A stretch of 64,000 nt of DNA, from NCBI RefSeq assembly GCF_004684905.1, contig NZ_SRJC01000002.1, forward strand, positions 310,001 to 374,000, in the 5' to 3' direction. The notes under the pieces are model-generated. The model was not told the origin of the DNA and searched no databases. It worked only from the letters and a program-made list of their open reading frames with translations. Source of the stretch: Halobacillus salinus (GTDB lineage Bacteria > Bacillota > Bacilli > Bacillales > Halobacillaceae). Both the position numbers and the translations under genes were made by a program. Position 1 is the first letter of the stretch; every line of letters starts with the position of its first letter. Below, one piece after another: positions 1 to 8,302 of the stretch.

Positions 1-263
1 TATATCATCCCTTTGTCCACCTCAGGAATAAATGCGAACCATAACCCTTCATCGTTCACTCTTTCCATCCGGTGTTTCCTTCCGTCCCAATCATTGAATG
101 GACCAACAACACTAACTTGTTCGGCATTTGGTGCCCATACTCCAAAACGTATTCCTTCTTCACCATTTTGACGATCGCGGTGTGCTCCGAGAAGCTGATA
201 ACTATATCTAAGGTTTCCTTCATGGAATAAATAAATATCTTGTTCCAATGCCGTATCATTCAT
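1..263 (-). CDS. glgB: 1,4-alpha-glucan branching enzyme, N-terminal fragment
   Basis: This is the start of a gene that runs off the left edge. The 87 visible residues begin MNDTALEQDIYLFHEGNL and continue with GAHR, GVRF-like GIRFGVWAPNA, VSVVGPFNDWDG and FAFIPEV. This is the N-terminal carbohydrate-binding module (CBM48) of GlgB, which transfers alpha-1,4 chains to alpha-1,6 branches in glycogen. I chose the ATG at 263 because AAGGAGTGG lies about 7 nt upstream. A shorter ORF in another frame from 259 is a shadow. In Bacillus glgB opens the glgBCDAP operon, so glgC, D, A and P probably lie beyond the left edge (inference). A SigA-type promoter and a cre-like site lie upstream. The catalytic domain is outside the window. 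Confidence 0.93.
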   Translation of the reverse strand, partial: MNDTALEQDIYLFHEGNLRYSYQLLGAHRDRQNGEEGIRFGVWAPNAEQVSVVGPFNDWDGRKHRMERVNDEGLWFAFIPEVDKGMI

Positions 264-317
264 TCTGTCCACCACTCCTTCCAACTCCTGAATTGCTTTA
301 ACTAGATGCTTACTTTA

Positions 318-346
318 ATCATAAATATTCAGCATGGGATTTACAA
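318..346 (-). promoter_or_regulatory. SigA-type promoter of glgB
   Basis: Read on the minus strand, TTGTAA (346-341), 17 nt, then TATGAT (323-318). The predicted start near 311 gives a leader of about 48 nt to the glgB ATG at 263. Confidence 0.7.
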
Positions 347-432
347 TTATATTTATGAAAAAATTCTGAAAAGTTTTGTCGATTTTTGCTTTATTTTCAG
401 GCTTTCAACGACTATTGTGAAAATAATGGAAA

Positions 433-446
433 GGTAAGCGTTTACA
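433..446 (-). promoter_or_regulatory. Candidate CcpA cre site
   Basis: TGTAAACGCTTACC on the minus strand matches the cre consensus TGWAARCGYTWNCW at all but the last base. It lies in the divergent region between glgB and the stress operon, about 87 nt upstream of the glgB -35. It could act on either unit. Carbon catabolite control of glycogen genes is plausible but inferred. Confidence 0.55.
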
Positions 447-493
447 AATATAAGTTCCACATTTTTACATGTTAAAACATAAAAACTGACATT

Positions 494-519
494 GTTTTAC
501 CAAAATCATTTAGTGGTAT
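494..519 (+). promoter_or_regulatory. SigB-type general stress promoter
   Basis: GTTTTA (494-499), 14 nt, then TGGTAT (514-519) closely matches the SigB pattern GTTTaa-N12-15-GGGTAT. It sits just before the ribosome binding site of the DUF948/YtxH operon. The B. subtilis ytxGHJ operon is SigB-controlled, which agrees. Confidence 0.68.
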
Positions 520-551
520 AACGATAGAAACAAAACAAAGGGGTGAGCCCG

Positions 552-983
552 GTGTCCTTAACAGGTATCAGTCTACTGATTATTGCACTTTCCTTTGCAC
601 TCATCGCAATCTATGTCGTCAAGACATTGAAAGCCGCTTCCGGCACGATGACGAGCGTTTCAAGCACGCTTGAAAAAGTAGAGGGACAGATGCAAGGCAT
701 TACGAGCGAATCAGAAAGTCTACTTAAAAAGACCAACCGAATTGCTGAAGATGTTGAACATAAAACCCAGACGCTGAACGGACTTGTTGAAACTGTAAAC
801 AATGTCGGATCTACAGTCGGAAATGTAAATACATCTCTTCAAGGAATGGCAGAGAGTGTAGCCCATGCTTCCAATCAGAAAGATGAAAAGGTCGTCCAAG
901 CTATGAAATGGGGCGACGCAGCGATTGAACTCTACTTGAAATGGAAAACGAAAAAAACCCAGACTGGAAGAAAGGGGTCGTAA
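552..983 (+). CDS. DUF948 (YtxG-like) general stress protein
   Basis: A 143-aa protein: one N-terminal membrane segment (about residues 5-27, LLIIALSFALIAIYVV), then a long Ser/Thr/Val-rich amphipathic helical region typical of DUF948, and a basic tail. B. subtilis YtxG has the same architecture and a similar length. I chose the GTG at 552 over the GTG at 543 because AAGGGGTGA (538-546) is correctly spaced only for 552. It is the first gene of a four-gene unit with a SigB-like promoter upstream and one base between its stop and the next ATG. The molecular function is unknown. A membrane-anchored coiled-coil role in stress is inference. Confidence 0.8.
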   Translation: MSLTGISLLIIALSFALIAIYVVKTLKAASGTMTSVSSTLEKVEGQMQGITSESESLLKKTNRIAEDVEHKTQTLNGLVETVNNVGSTVGNVNTSLQGMAESVAHASNQKDEKVVQAMKWGDAAIELYLKWKTKKTQTGRKGS

Positions 984-984
984 T

Positions 985-1437
985 ATGGATTGGTTAGGAA
1001 TTGGAGTTTTTATTATAGGCATTGCCTTCGCCATTGTATCCATTTTCTTGATTAAAGCTTTAAATAACTTAGCGAACGTTTTGAAAGGGGTAACCAAAAC
1101 CGTCGACCAACTGCCTGGGCAGTTAGACTCCGTAATGAGCGAAACCTCAAACGTCCTGCATAACAGTAATGACACATTAGCAGATGTAAATGAAAAGATA
1201 CGTGCACTCAGCCCTCTTTTCTATATCGTTGGAGATATCGGTGAATCCTCCCGCAAACTGACATCCTCTCTTGTAGATATGACCTACTCTATGAAGAGCA
1301 CGACTCGAGAAGGAGAACAGCGTGTTAACGAGGAAGGATGGAGAGGAATTTACGGGGCACTAGCGCTGACGTATTACTTCGTCCAAAAGCGAAGTGCACT
1401 AAAGACAGTCCAAATGAAGAGTCAAACAAATGAGTAA
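985..1437 (+). CDS. Second DUF948-type membrane protein
   Basis: A 150-aa protein with one N-terminal membrane segment (about residues 3-25, GIGVFIIGIAFAIVSIFLI) followed by an amphipathic helix with regularly spaced polar residues. It has the same plan as the gene before it, so the two look like an in-operon duplication, diverged in sequence. The ATG at 985 follows AAAGGGGTCG at normal spacing. The end overlaps the next start by 8 bases, pointing to translational coupling. Function unknown. Confidence 0.75.
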   Translation: MDWLGIGVFIIGIAFAIVSIFLIKALNNLANVLKGVTKTVDQLPGQLDSVMSETSNVLHNSNDTLADVNEKIRALSPLFYIVGDIGESSRKLTSSLVDMTYSMKSTTREGEQRVNEEGWRGIYGALALTYYFVQKRSALKTVQMKSQTNE

Positions 1438-1669
1438 AAGGGATTGGATCAGTGGAGCGTTGGCTGGCATTGTTACCGGGGGCGTCCTTCATCAATGGAA
1501 AGATAAGCCCGCACAACTACGCCGTACTTACCGTGAGAAAAAGGAAAATCTTTATAAGCAAGGGAAGGAACAATACGAGATTGTACAAGCTTCTAAACGA
1601 AGAATTGCTGTAACAGCAGAAAAACAAGCAACGGAAAGGGGAAAAGAAAATGAAACAAAAGAAAAATAA
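1430..1669 (+). CDS. Small YtxH-like protein
   Basis: A 79-aa protein with a short glycine-rich hydrophobic N-terminus (GALAGIVTGGVLH), as in YtxH-type proteins, then a strongly charged Lys/Glu/Arg-rich helix. Its start overlaps the preceding gene by 8 bases and its end overlaps the next by 20. No strong ribosome binding site is visible, so coupled translation is likely. It may be a shortened relative of the following YtxH-like gene. Function unknown. Confidence 0.65.
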   Translation: MSKRDWISGALAGIVTGGVLHQWKDKPAQLRRTYREKKENLYKQGKEQYEIVQASKRRIAVTAEKQATERGKENETKEK

Positions 1670-2108
1670 ATTACCATTCGCTATATTGGCAGGAGCCGTT
1701 ATTGGAGGAGCATTCGTGCTGCTAAGAGATCCGGAAGAGAGAAGACGTCTGAAAGAACAATCAAGAACTACGAAAGATTCCGTTTCTTCCTATGCGCATG
1801 AAGCGAAGGAAAACCCATCCGAAACCAAAGATGCCTTTGTTTCCAAAGTACGTCGTTTCGTATCCGCCGCTAGCGAGGTCGTTACAACCGTTCAAAGTGT
1901 TTACAACGAACATGGACAAGAGATCAAAGATAAAGTAAAAGAAATCAAAGAAGAATCAGAAGAAGTCGTCGACACAGCCAAAGAAGCAGGCGCAGAACTG
2001 CAAGAGGCAGGAGAAAAAGCACAAGAAGAACTTTCCGAAACAGAAACAGAAGCACAACCACCTTCAGAAGATAACGTCGTAGAAGTCCCAGCACAACAAA
2101 GACATTAA
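1650..2108 (+). CDS. YtxH-domain general stress protein
   Basis: A 152-aa protein. Residues about 8-25 form a glycine-zipper-like hydrophobic segment (AILAGAVIGGAFVLL), followed by R/K/E-rich sequence and a long acidic helical tail rich in KEA, EEA and EAQ. This is the YtxH pattern; B. subtilis YtxH is nearly the same length and sits in a SigB-dependent operon. The ATG follows AAAGGGGAAAAG. It is the last gene of the unit, 6 nt before a strong terminator. Probably a membrane- or envelope-associated stress protein of unknown mechanism. Confidence 0.78.
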   Translation: MKQKKNKLPFAILAGAVIGGAFVLLRDPEERRRLKEQSRTTKDSVSSYAHEAKENPSETKDAFVSKVRRFVSAASEVVTTVQSVYNEHGQEIKDKVKEIKEESEEVVDTAKEAGAELQEAGEKAQEELSETETEAQPPSEDNVVEVPAQQRH

Positions 2109-2114
2109 TATGAC

Positions 2115-2145
2115 AAAAAGGAGAGCGCATCCCGCTCTCCTTTTT
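2115..2145 (+). terminator. Rho-independent terminator of the stress operon
   Basis: A 13-bp perfect stem (2115-2127 with 2133-2145) with a 5-nt loop; the T-run is part of the stem. The core arm GGAGAGCG is repeated exactly in the hairpin at 2404-2424, on the far side of the repeat element. Confidence 0.88.
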
Positions 2146-2236
2146 AGTGTCTTAGGTAAAGGGTTATGGAAAACTAGGAACGGTTACAACTGCCTTTTAG
2201 GTGATCAGCTGAAGAGGTTCATTCTTGTATTATCAA

Positions 2237-2358
2237 GGTGTTGGAGAAACGATGAGACTCCTACCGGATCGTAGGACAGCGTGAGATCCCGCAGACTGCG
2301 AAAGCCGTCGAGGAAGCTCACCGACCGCCGGTGGAAAGCGAATCGTTTCTCCAACACC
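2237..2358. repeat. Dispersed ~120-bp palindromic element, copy A1
   Basis: The element is bounded by GGTGTTGGAGAAACGA and its exact reverse complement TCGTTTCTCCAACACC. Inside are motifs shared with the other copies: GAGACTCCT, GAGATCCCGCAG, GAGGAAGCTCACCGACCG and GGAAAGCGAAT. Close relatives occur at 23798-23918 (intact), about 8341-8459 (variant) and 17802-17850 (truncated, inverted). The gene-free stretch 2109-2425 is otherwise filled only by two terminator hairpins. Such elements are common between genes in Bacillaceae; whether they are mobile (MITE-like) or act as RNA hairpins is unknown. Confidence 0.85.
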
Positions 2359-2395
2359 TTTCTCCTAACTTAGGGGAACCGAAGTGGTTCCTCAA

Positions 2396-2424
2396 CAGAA
2401 AGAGGAGAGCGTATACCGCTCTCC
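2396..2424 (-). terminator. Terminator of the 56-aa gene
   Basis: The stem GGAGAGCG (2404-2411)/CGCTCTCC (2417-2424) starts just beyond the stop at 2426. On the minus strand it is followed by a T-rich tract. The arms are identical to those of the terminator at 2115-2145. Confidence 0.6.
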
Positions 2425-2425
2425 T

Positions 2426-2596
2426 TTATTTTTTCTCCTGATTCCCAAAATAGTCATCTTTGTTTACATACTCATTCGGCGGCGCGCCATATTCCTCGTT
2501 GTAATTCTTAAACTGCGCTTTGCGCCCGTTTCTTTTTTCCCCATGATTTTTGTTTTCCTTGAATTGACGATCTGGTTTCTTATCTTGTTTGCTCAT
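2426..2596 (-). CDS. Small charged protein, 56 aa
   Basis: This short gene reads MSKQDKKPDRQFKEN at its start and ends with DDYFGNQEKK. It is rich in Lys, Asn, Asp and Glu and has no membrane segment. GAGGTGA lies 7 nt upstream of the ATG at 2596 and a hairpin follows the stop, so it is a plausible real gene. It lies on the same strand as hemAT, 41 nt after that gene ends. I do not recognise the family. Confidence 0.6.
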   Translation of the reverse strand: MSKQDKKPDRQFKENKNHGEKRNGRKAQFKNYNEEYGAPPNEYVNKDDYFGNQEKK

Positions 2597-2637
2597 TAGA
2601 AGTCACCTCACTTCTAATGTGTACGAGAAGGGAAAAA

Positions 2638-3921
2638 TTATGTACGTACGTCGGTCAGTTTCTGTGTCGATTGCGTGACTTCTCCGACCGCTTGGTTGAT
2701 TTGGGTAATGGCCTCGGAGAACGAGTTCAAGTTCTGTTCTATAGCTATGTTCATCTGCTCATTTTCACTTGTTGCAGAAACAATCTCGGAGAAAAAGTGT
2801 TGGATTTGGTCCATGCCTTCCGTACTCTTTTCAATCATTCCGTTCATTTCTTGTACGTTCGTCGATACGTTGTCGATCTGGTTATTGGTTTCCGATATGA
2901 GACTTGAGACTTCTGAAACGGATTCCTGTGTCTGTTCGGAAAGTTTCCGTACCTCCTGCGCAACAACCGTGAACCCAGCACCGTGCTCCCCTGCTCTCGC
3001 AGCTTCAATCGAGGCATTCAGGGACAACAAATTCGTTTGTTCCGCAATGGAGGAAACAAGGGTGACGATTTTGTTTATTTCTTCTGATACCTTTTGTAAT
3101 TTCTCCACATCACCAGAAACCACTTCAATACTGGATTGAATCGTGTGCATCTGATTCTTCTGTTCCTCTATCTTATCTTGCCCTTCTTTCGATTGACGTT
3201 CCACCTGCTGAGCAAGTACAGTTCCGTTTCTCGAATCTTTCACCATTTGCTCTGTTTGGACAGTTAATTGCTCTGTTGATGCGCTTGCTTGTTGGGAAAC
3301 CGCAGCGACTTCAGCTGACATATGATCCATTGTCTGATAGGCCATTTCTCTTCGCTCAATTTCCTCTTCTCGTTTGACTGCCGCCTCCTTCTCGTAAAGC
3401 TCTAACACAATCTGCTGCTCAATACTTAAGATTTTCGTAGTGGCAGCGATAGCTTTATGGAACTCTTCTTGGAGAGACAACTCGACAGAAAAAATCCTCA
3501 TAAAAGAAAGGTTTAAGTCCTGAAAGGCGCACATATACCATTTAGGTGGTAAGCCAATCTGATAATGCACATGAGCGATTTTTGCCCGGCGATCGAAGAA
3601 GTCTTGGTCAATGGTGCCTGCAAACATTTCACTAATATGTGTTTTCAAGGTGCCCTTCAGCTTTTCAACAGAGCTATACGTTTTTATCATTTGCGTAAGA
3701 GAATCTTCCACATTCAGATTGGCATAAAACTGTCCGACGATAGACTCTATATGTTGATCGACTACCGGCTTCAGTGAACGAAGAACAGCGAGATCCGTTT
3801 CGGTAAGATCGACCATCTTCAACTGCTTCTCTAACTCACTACCCTCAGTCAGGTTGATTCGTCCTTTCTGCCCTTCTCCTAATGATGCACGCGTACGTTC
3901 TTGTTTCTTTTTAAACAACAT
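2638..3921 (-). CDS. hemAT: Heme-based aerotaxis transducer HemAT
   Basis: A 427-aa soluble oxygen sensor for chemotaxis: an N-terminal globin-coupled sensor domain (about 30-185) and a C-terminal MCP signalling domain (about 200-427). His119 in [10 protein letters not shown] fits the proximal heme ligand (H123 in B. subtilis), and Tyr66 lies 53 residues earlier, the same distance as the distal Tyr70 of B. subtilis. The MCP hairpin tip contains [21 protein letters not shown] with EVRKLSEQ, which binds CheA/CheW. There are no transmembrane segments, as in known HemAT. The gene starts 16 nt after the NmrA-like gene, so the two are probably co-transcribed, an unusual partner. Confidence 0.95.
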   Translation of the reverse strand: MLFKKKQERTRASLGEGQKGRINLTEGSELEKQLKMVDLTETDLAVLRSLKPVVDQHIESIVGQFYANLNVEDSLTQMIKTYSSVEKLKGTLKTHISEMFAGTIDQDFFDRRAKIAHVHYQIGLPPKWYMCAFQDLNLSFMRIFSVELSLQEEFHKAIAATTKILSIEQQIVLELYEKEAAVKREEEIERREMAYQTMDHMSAEVAAVSQQASASTEQLTVQTEQMVKDSRNGTVLAQQVERQSKEGQDKIEEQKNQMHTIQSSIEVVSGDVEKLQKVSEEINKIVTLVSSIAEQTNLLSLNASIEAARAGEHGAGFTVVAQEVRKLSEQTQESVSEVSSLISETNNQIDNVSTNVQEMNGMIEKSTEGMDQIQHFFSEIVSATSENEQMNIAIEQNLNSFSEAITQINQAVGEVTQSTQKLTDVRT

Positions 3922-3937
3922 GCTATTCCACTCTCCA

Positions 3938-5359
3938 TCATTCTTTTTCCTTTACTATCGGAGTTATTTGTGGACTCTTGAAGGAGGAAAAGGAAACGTT
4001 CTCTAAATGACGACGGAACAGCCACATGATGACTAAATGGACTTGCGCTTGAGTGAAAAGATAAAGGGGCCAAGGTATAGAAGGCATATAGTCGTGAATC
4101 GCCGCAATGATTTGTTGCTTTTCGGGGATTTTCCGGAACTCGAAACGCCCACGCTTATTCAGCTTCTCGTTCGTCAAAAGACCGCCCGTAATGTAGTATA
4201 ACGCTCGGTCTTCCGTACTTCTCTCTTCTGAATACGTCATTTCGAGAAGAGGCTTTTTCAGAAATAACAAGCCAATTTCACACTGCCACCGCTCATCTAC
4301 GGTTGTACGGATCCAGGGGTTCAGCGTCCTCGCCAGCCACTTCACATACTCTAAGGCAACCTCTTCTGTGTTACATCCTTCTGGAATTGGAAGACGCTGC
4401 ACAGATCGCACATCATTAGGCTTTGGAGAGGAACTAGCACGTGAAGGCTGATAAACACCGCCGTTCTTAAGAGCTTGCTTCGCGGCTTCTTTAAAAGGTA
4501 TTGTTCCCATAAAATCGGTGGATGTTTCACGTGCAACCATGTGATGGCGCAGACTCTCGATTAAAGGATAAACCAATTGCTTAGGTGCATGGGTCAAACA
4601 CCGGACTGCGAATTTGACAGCCCACATGGGGATCCAAGGGACTTGATGAATAGGCAGGTTTTTGCCCATAACTTCAGATAGCTGATTTACCATTTGCTTA
4701 TAAGTCATAACTTCCGGTCCACCTAAATCAAAAGTACCTGCTGGGTGATTAGCAGTTTGAATACTCTTATCCATTGCACTTAAAACATCTTGCAACGCGA
4801 TGGGTTGAGTGTTGGTATTCATCCATCTGGGTAAACAAAGATAAGGAACCCGCTTCAATAATTTTGCAAGTACAGGAAAGGAAGACCCTTCTGGACCGAC
4901 GATCAAGCCTGACCGAAGCGTTGTAACCGGCACCCCGTATGCTCCTAGAATATGTTCGACTTCCAGACGGCTGTGTAAGTGCCTGGACAGTCCTTTCTGT
5001 TCATCAGGGATGGTGCCGCTTAGGAAAATGATGCGTTTAACCCCTTGTTTACTGGCTGCCTGAGCAAAATTATCCGCTAAGATGGCATCCATGTCCTCAA
5101 ATCTACCCTGGGTCAGCTTCGCAGATGGAACCATGGAATGGACAAGATAAACAGCTATGTCTGCTCCTTCTAATGCGCGTTCTGCATCTGAAAGGGAAAA
5201 AAGATCACAAGAACGCCACTCTACATGTTCACTATTCTCAAAGCGATTACCGTTGCGTGATAATGCTACTATGTCAGCGTAAGGTGCTATTTTGTCCAAA
5301 AGGTGGCTGCCAATGTACCCACTGGCCCCTGTAAGTGCGACGACAGGCCTTTTCTTCAT
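3938..5359 (-). CDS. NmrA/SDR-type NAD(P)-binding protein with DUF2867-like C-terminus
   Basis: A 473-aa protein. The N-terminal Rossmann domain begins [18 protein letters not shown] (GxxGxxG) and resembles atypical SDR/NmrA epimerases ([34 protein letters not shown]). The C-terminal part, from about residue 320, matches what I recall of DUF2867, seen in larger NmrA-like proteins. The substrate is unknown. I moved the start from 5380 to the ATG at 5359 because AAAGGAG then lies 8 nt upstream. It is divergent from the symporter gene and 16 nt ahead of hemAT, so a redox link to oxygen sensing is possible but speculative. Confidence 0.8.
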   Translation of the reverse strand: MKKRPVVALTGASGYIGSHLLDKIAPYADIVALSRNGNRFENSEHVEWRSCDLFSLSDAERALEGADIAVYLVHSMVPSAKLTQGRFEDMDAILADNFAQAASKQGVKRIIFLSGTIPDEQKGLSRHLHSRLEVEHILGAYGVPVTTLRSGLIVGPEGSSFPVLAKLLKRVPYLCLPRWMNTNTQPIALQDVLSAMDKSIQTANHPAGTFDLGGPEVMTYKQMVNQLSEVMGKNLPIHQVPWIPMWAVKFAVRCLTHAPKQLVYPLIESLRHHMVARETSTDFMGTIPFKEAAKQALKNGGVYQPSRASSSPKPNDVRSVQRLPIPEGCNTEEVALEYVKWLARTLNPWIRTTVDERWQCEIGLLFLKKPLLEMTYSEERSTEDRALYYITGGLLTNEKLNKRGRFEFRKIPEKQQIIAAIHDYMPSIPWPLYLFTQAQVHLVIMWLFRRHLENVSFSSFKSPQITPIVKEKE

Positions 5360-5420
5360 CCTTCTCACTCCTTTTACCAACCATTCCTTTTTCTAAATCG
5401 CTTCAAACGAAGCTTCTTCT

Positions 5421-5449
5421 TTGACAGTAGTCTTCGAATCCTTTAAATT
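5421..5449 (+). promoter_or_regulatory. SigA-type promoter of the symporter gene
   Basis: TTGACA (5421-5426), 17 nt, TAAATT (5444-5449), about 70 nt upstream of the symporter start. Confidence 0.6.
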
Positions 5450-5521
5450 GAGTACGGTATTCCTAGTATCTTTATCAGAATTAGTAACATTAACCACTTT
5501 AACTAAAGGAGGATGAGAGCG

Positions 5522-6748
5522 TTGAAACGATTATTCCAATCTTATCTCAAAACATCTTTAATCATAAAAATAACCGTTGCACTTGTATTAGGTGTTATAG
5601 CCGGATTGATTCTTCAAGAACAAGCAACGGTCTTAGCGCCATTCGGAGACTTATTACTCCGTCTATTGAAATTCGTTATTCTTCCATTGATTCTTTTCAC
5701 TCTTATTGTTGGAATCAACCAGACCGGTATTTCCAACCTTGGAAGAATGGGTGGTAAGGTATTTCTTTATTACCTCGGTACATCGGCACTTGCCATCCTT
5801 GTCGGCGTGTCGGTTGCGAGCCTGTTCAACCCTGGCACAGGCGTTTCGCTACAAGGAAACGAGAGTGTAGAGGTCCCAGATAACCCTGGTGTAACCAGTG
5901 TATTACTCAACATCGTGCCAGATAATATCGTGACTGCCTTTACAGAGATGAACTTGTTAGGCATTATTTTCACAGCTTTTGTATTCGGTATTGCGATTTC
6001 TTACCTAAGATCCACTAACGCTTATCAAAAACAAGCCAACAGCTTATACCGTGTGATCGAAGGGTTGAACGAAGCGACTCTGACAGTCATGAAGGGAATC
6101 CTTCAATACGTTCCGATTGGTATATTCGCCATCATTGCAGAAATCATCGGAACGCGAGGAGCAGATGTATTATCATCGCTCTTCTCTTTCATCGGTGTAC
6201 TTTATATTGCTCTACTCGTTCAGCTTGGGTTTTACATGGTACTGCTTGCTGTTACGAAAAATCGTCCAGGTGCCTTTATGCGCGAAGCGCGTACACCACT
6301 CGTTACGGCATTCGTTACCCAGAGTAGTTCAGGAACATTACCTGTAACGTTGAATGCAGCGAAGAACTTGAATTTGAATAAAGGCTTATACGGATTTAGC
6401 CTGCCGCTTGGTGCCACCATCAATATGGACGGCGCAGCCATCCGTATTGCGGTATCTGCTGTGTTTGCCGCCAATGTAATCAATCAACCGCTTGGCCTTG
6501 CTGAAATTCTACAAATCGTACTTGTAGGTGTCCTCGCATCTGTCGGTACAGCAGGTGTACCAGGTGCCGGTATCATCATGATTGCAACAGTCTTCTCACA
6601 AGTCGGACTTCCAATGGAAACTGTCGCACTGTTAACAGCAGTTGACGTGTTCGTCGGAATGGGTGCGACCGCATTGAATGTAACCGGTGACCTTGTCGGA
6701 ACGAAGTTGATTGATCAAACAGAAAAACCTAAAAATCAAACAGCCTAA
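5522..6748 (+). CDS. Dicarboxylate/amino acid:cation symporter (DAACS family)
   Basis: A 408-aa integral membrane protein of the GltP/DctA type, which takes up glutamate, aspartate or C4-dicarboxylates with H+ or Na+. Family marks include the serine-rich reentrant loop VTQSSSGTLPVTL (hairpin 1), the LGATINMDGAA motif that contributes to cation and substrate binding, and the conserved LNVTGDLVGTKL near the end. I prefer the TTG at 5522 because AAAGGAGG (5505-5512) lies 9 nt upstream; the ATG at 5513 directly abuts it. The gene stands alone between a SigA-type promoter and a terminator. The exact substrate cannot be read from sequence. Confidence 0.9.
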   Translation: MKRLFQSYLKTSLIIKITVALVLGVIAGLILQEQATVLAPFGDLLLRLLKFVILPLILFTLIVGINQTGISNLGRMGGKVFLYYLGTSALAILVGVSVASLFNPGTGVSLQGNESVEVPDNPGVTSVLLNIVPDNIVTAFTEMNLLGIIFTAFVFGIAISYLRSTNAYQKQANSLYRVIEGLNEATLTVMKGILQYVPIGIFAIIAEIIGTRGADVLSSLFSFIGVLYIALLVQLGFYMVLLAVTKNRPGAFMREARTPLVTAFVTQSSSGTLPVTLNAAKNLNLNKGLYGFSLPLGATINMDGAAIRIAVSAVFAANVINQPLGLAEILQIVLVGVLASVGTAGVPGAGIIMIATVFSQVGLPMETVALLTAVDVFVGMGATALNVTGDLVGTKLIDQTEKPKNQTA

Positions 6749-6761
6749 GTGAATTAAAATA

Positions 6762-6790
6762 AAAGTCTGGAGGGGATGCTCCAGGCTTTT
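6762..6790 (+). terminator. Terminator after the symporter gene
   Basis: Stem AGTCTGGAG/CTCCAGGCT (one G-U pair) with a 6-nt loop, followed by a T-run. Confidence 0.8.
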
Positions 6791-6828
6791 TAGTTTGTCT
6801 AAGGCTGCAAGCATATCACTCAACCCTC

Positions 6829-6869
6829 TTGACCCATTATGTTAAACTAAATACTTAGTGACCTAAGTA
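6829..6869 (+). promoter_or_regulatory. Promoter and palindromic operator of the MFS pump
   Basis: TTGACC (6829-6834) is 17 nt from a weak -10, TACTTA (6852-6857). The -10 is the left part of a perfect inverted repeat, TACTTAG-TGAC-CTAAGTA (6852-6869). Its position over the -10 is typical of repression by a MarR- or TetR-type regulator. No such regulator is encoded next to it. Confidence 0.6.
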
Positions 6870-6891
6870 AAGAAGAAAGAAGGAATGTAAC

Positions 6892-8295
6892 ATGTCAGAG
6901 CAAACCAACCCACAAGAAATTAATCGCGTCCCGTTGATGATCGTATTAATTTCAGGTGCGTTTGTGGCTATTCTGAACCAGACCTTGCTGGCTACGGCTC
7001 TTCCACATATCATGAGAGACTTGAACTTGGAAGCCAGCACGGCACAATGGCTGCAATCCATCTTTATGCTCGTTAACGGAATTATGATTCCGATTACAGC
7101 ATTTTTGATTGAACGATTCTCAACCAGAGGGTTGTTCTTGACCGCAATCGGTTTATTCGCTTTCGGAACCCTTGTTTGCGGGCTTGCCGTGAACTTCCCG
7201 GTCCTACTGATAGGACGTGTATTGCAAGCTTCCGGAGCCGGAATCATCCTACCACTTATGCAGACGATCCTATTCCTTGTTTTCCCTATAGAGAAAAGGG
7301 GATCTGCAATGGGAATGTTCGGACTCGTCATTGCTTTCGCGCCGGCGATTGGACCTACGTTATCTGGTTACCTTGTAGAACAATTCCCGTGGAGAAGCCT
7401 ATTCTTTGTCATTCTCCCAATCGCGATTCTTGATATTATTGTAGCTTATTTCATTTTAAAAAACGTAACGAAGCAGTCGTTCCCGAAAGTCGATCCAATC
7501 TCCATCATCTTATCTTCCTTCGGATTCGGCGGACTGCTTTATGGATTTAGTATAGCTGGGGATAAAGGTTGGGGCAGCACCTCTGTTATGATCTCAATGA
7601 TTGTCGGCGCCGTGACGCTTACGGCATTCATATTGCGTCAGCTTCGTCTCGAACGGCCGATTCTCGAGTTCCGTATTTTCAAATATAAAATTTTCACCCT
7701 TACTACAGCCCTTGGCATGGTGACGTTCATGGCGATGATCGGTGGAGCTGTCGTGCTTCCAATCTTCATGCAGAATATGCTCGGATTCACTGCATTCGAA
7801 TCCGGCCTTATGCTGCTTCCTGGTGCCCTCCTGATGGGTGTCATGAATCCGATCACCGGCAGATTGTTCGATAAATTTGGAGCGAGGTGGCTTGCGATTA
7901 TCGGACTCGGCTTACTTGTCGTGTCGACCTTCATGTTTACAAACTTGACGGCAGCCACCACCTTCACTTATCTCGCTCTTGTAAACTGTGTGCGTATGTT
8001 CGGTATTTCGATGGTAATGATGCCCGTTACGACAGCAGGCTTGAACCAATTGCCTTCTAATTTGATGCCACACGGAACGGCGATGAACAATACGATGCGC
8101 CAAGTATCTGGTGCTGTAGGGACAGCCTTGTTAGTCTCTGTAATGACGAGTCAGGCCAACCCTTCAAACGGTGTGACAGGTCTGATTCACGGTGTGAACG
8201 TGTCCTTCATCGTTGCAGGAATCATTGCAGCAGTCGGATTTATCATGGCGTTCTTTATTAAGAACTCTCATCCAAAAGAAGAATACAGTGCATAA
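6892..8295 (+). CDS. MFS drug exporter, DHA2 (14-TMS) type
   Basis: A 467-aa, highly hydrophobic protein of the EmrB/QacA or LmrB/MdtP type, driving drug/H+ antiport. It has the DHA2 N-terminal motif LNQTLLATALPHIMRDL, the loop 2-3 region FSTRGLF, GRVLQASGAGIILPL, and motif C-like APAIGPTLSGYL in the fifth segment. The length fits 14 membrane segments. The ATG at 6892 follows GAAGGAATG. It is a single-gene unit behind a palindromic operator (6852-6869), so it is probably kept off until a ligand relieves a distant repressor. The substrate is unknown. Confidence 0.9.
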   Translation: MSEQTNPQEINRVPLMIVLISGAFVAILNQTLLATALPHIMRDLNLEASTAQWLQSIFMLVNGIMIPITAFLIERFSTRGLFLTAIGLFAFGTLVCGLAVNFPVLLIGRVLQASGAGIILPLMQTILFLVFPIEKRGSAMGMFGLVIAFAPAIGPTLSGYLVEQFPWRSLFFVILPIAILDIIVAYFILKNVTKQSFPKVDPISIILSSFGFGGLLYGFSIAGDKGWGSTSVMISMIVGAVTLTAFILRQLRLERPILEFRIFKYKIFTLTTALGMVTFMAMIGGAVVLPIFMQNMLGFTAFESGLMLLPGALLMGVMNPITGRLFDKFGARWLAIIGLGLLVVSTFMFTNLTAATTFTYLALVNCVRMFGISMVMMPVTTAGLNQLPSNLMPHGTAMNNTMRQVSGAVGTALLVSVMTSQANPSNGVTGLIHGVNVSFIVAGIIAAVGFIMAFFIKNSHPKEEYSA

Positions 8296-8302
8296 GAAAA
8301 GG

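Noticed and set aside
56-259. 67-aa minus-strand ORF starting at 259
   Set aside because: It is out of frame with the clear GlgB N-terminus starting at 263 and has no ribosome binding site of its own.
2384-2599. 71-aa plus-strand ORF
   Set aside because: It runs antisense to the 56-aa gene, which has a better ribosome binding site; the hydrophobic sequence is a shadow of Lys/Asn codons.
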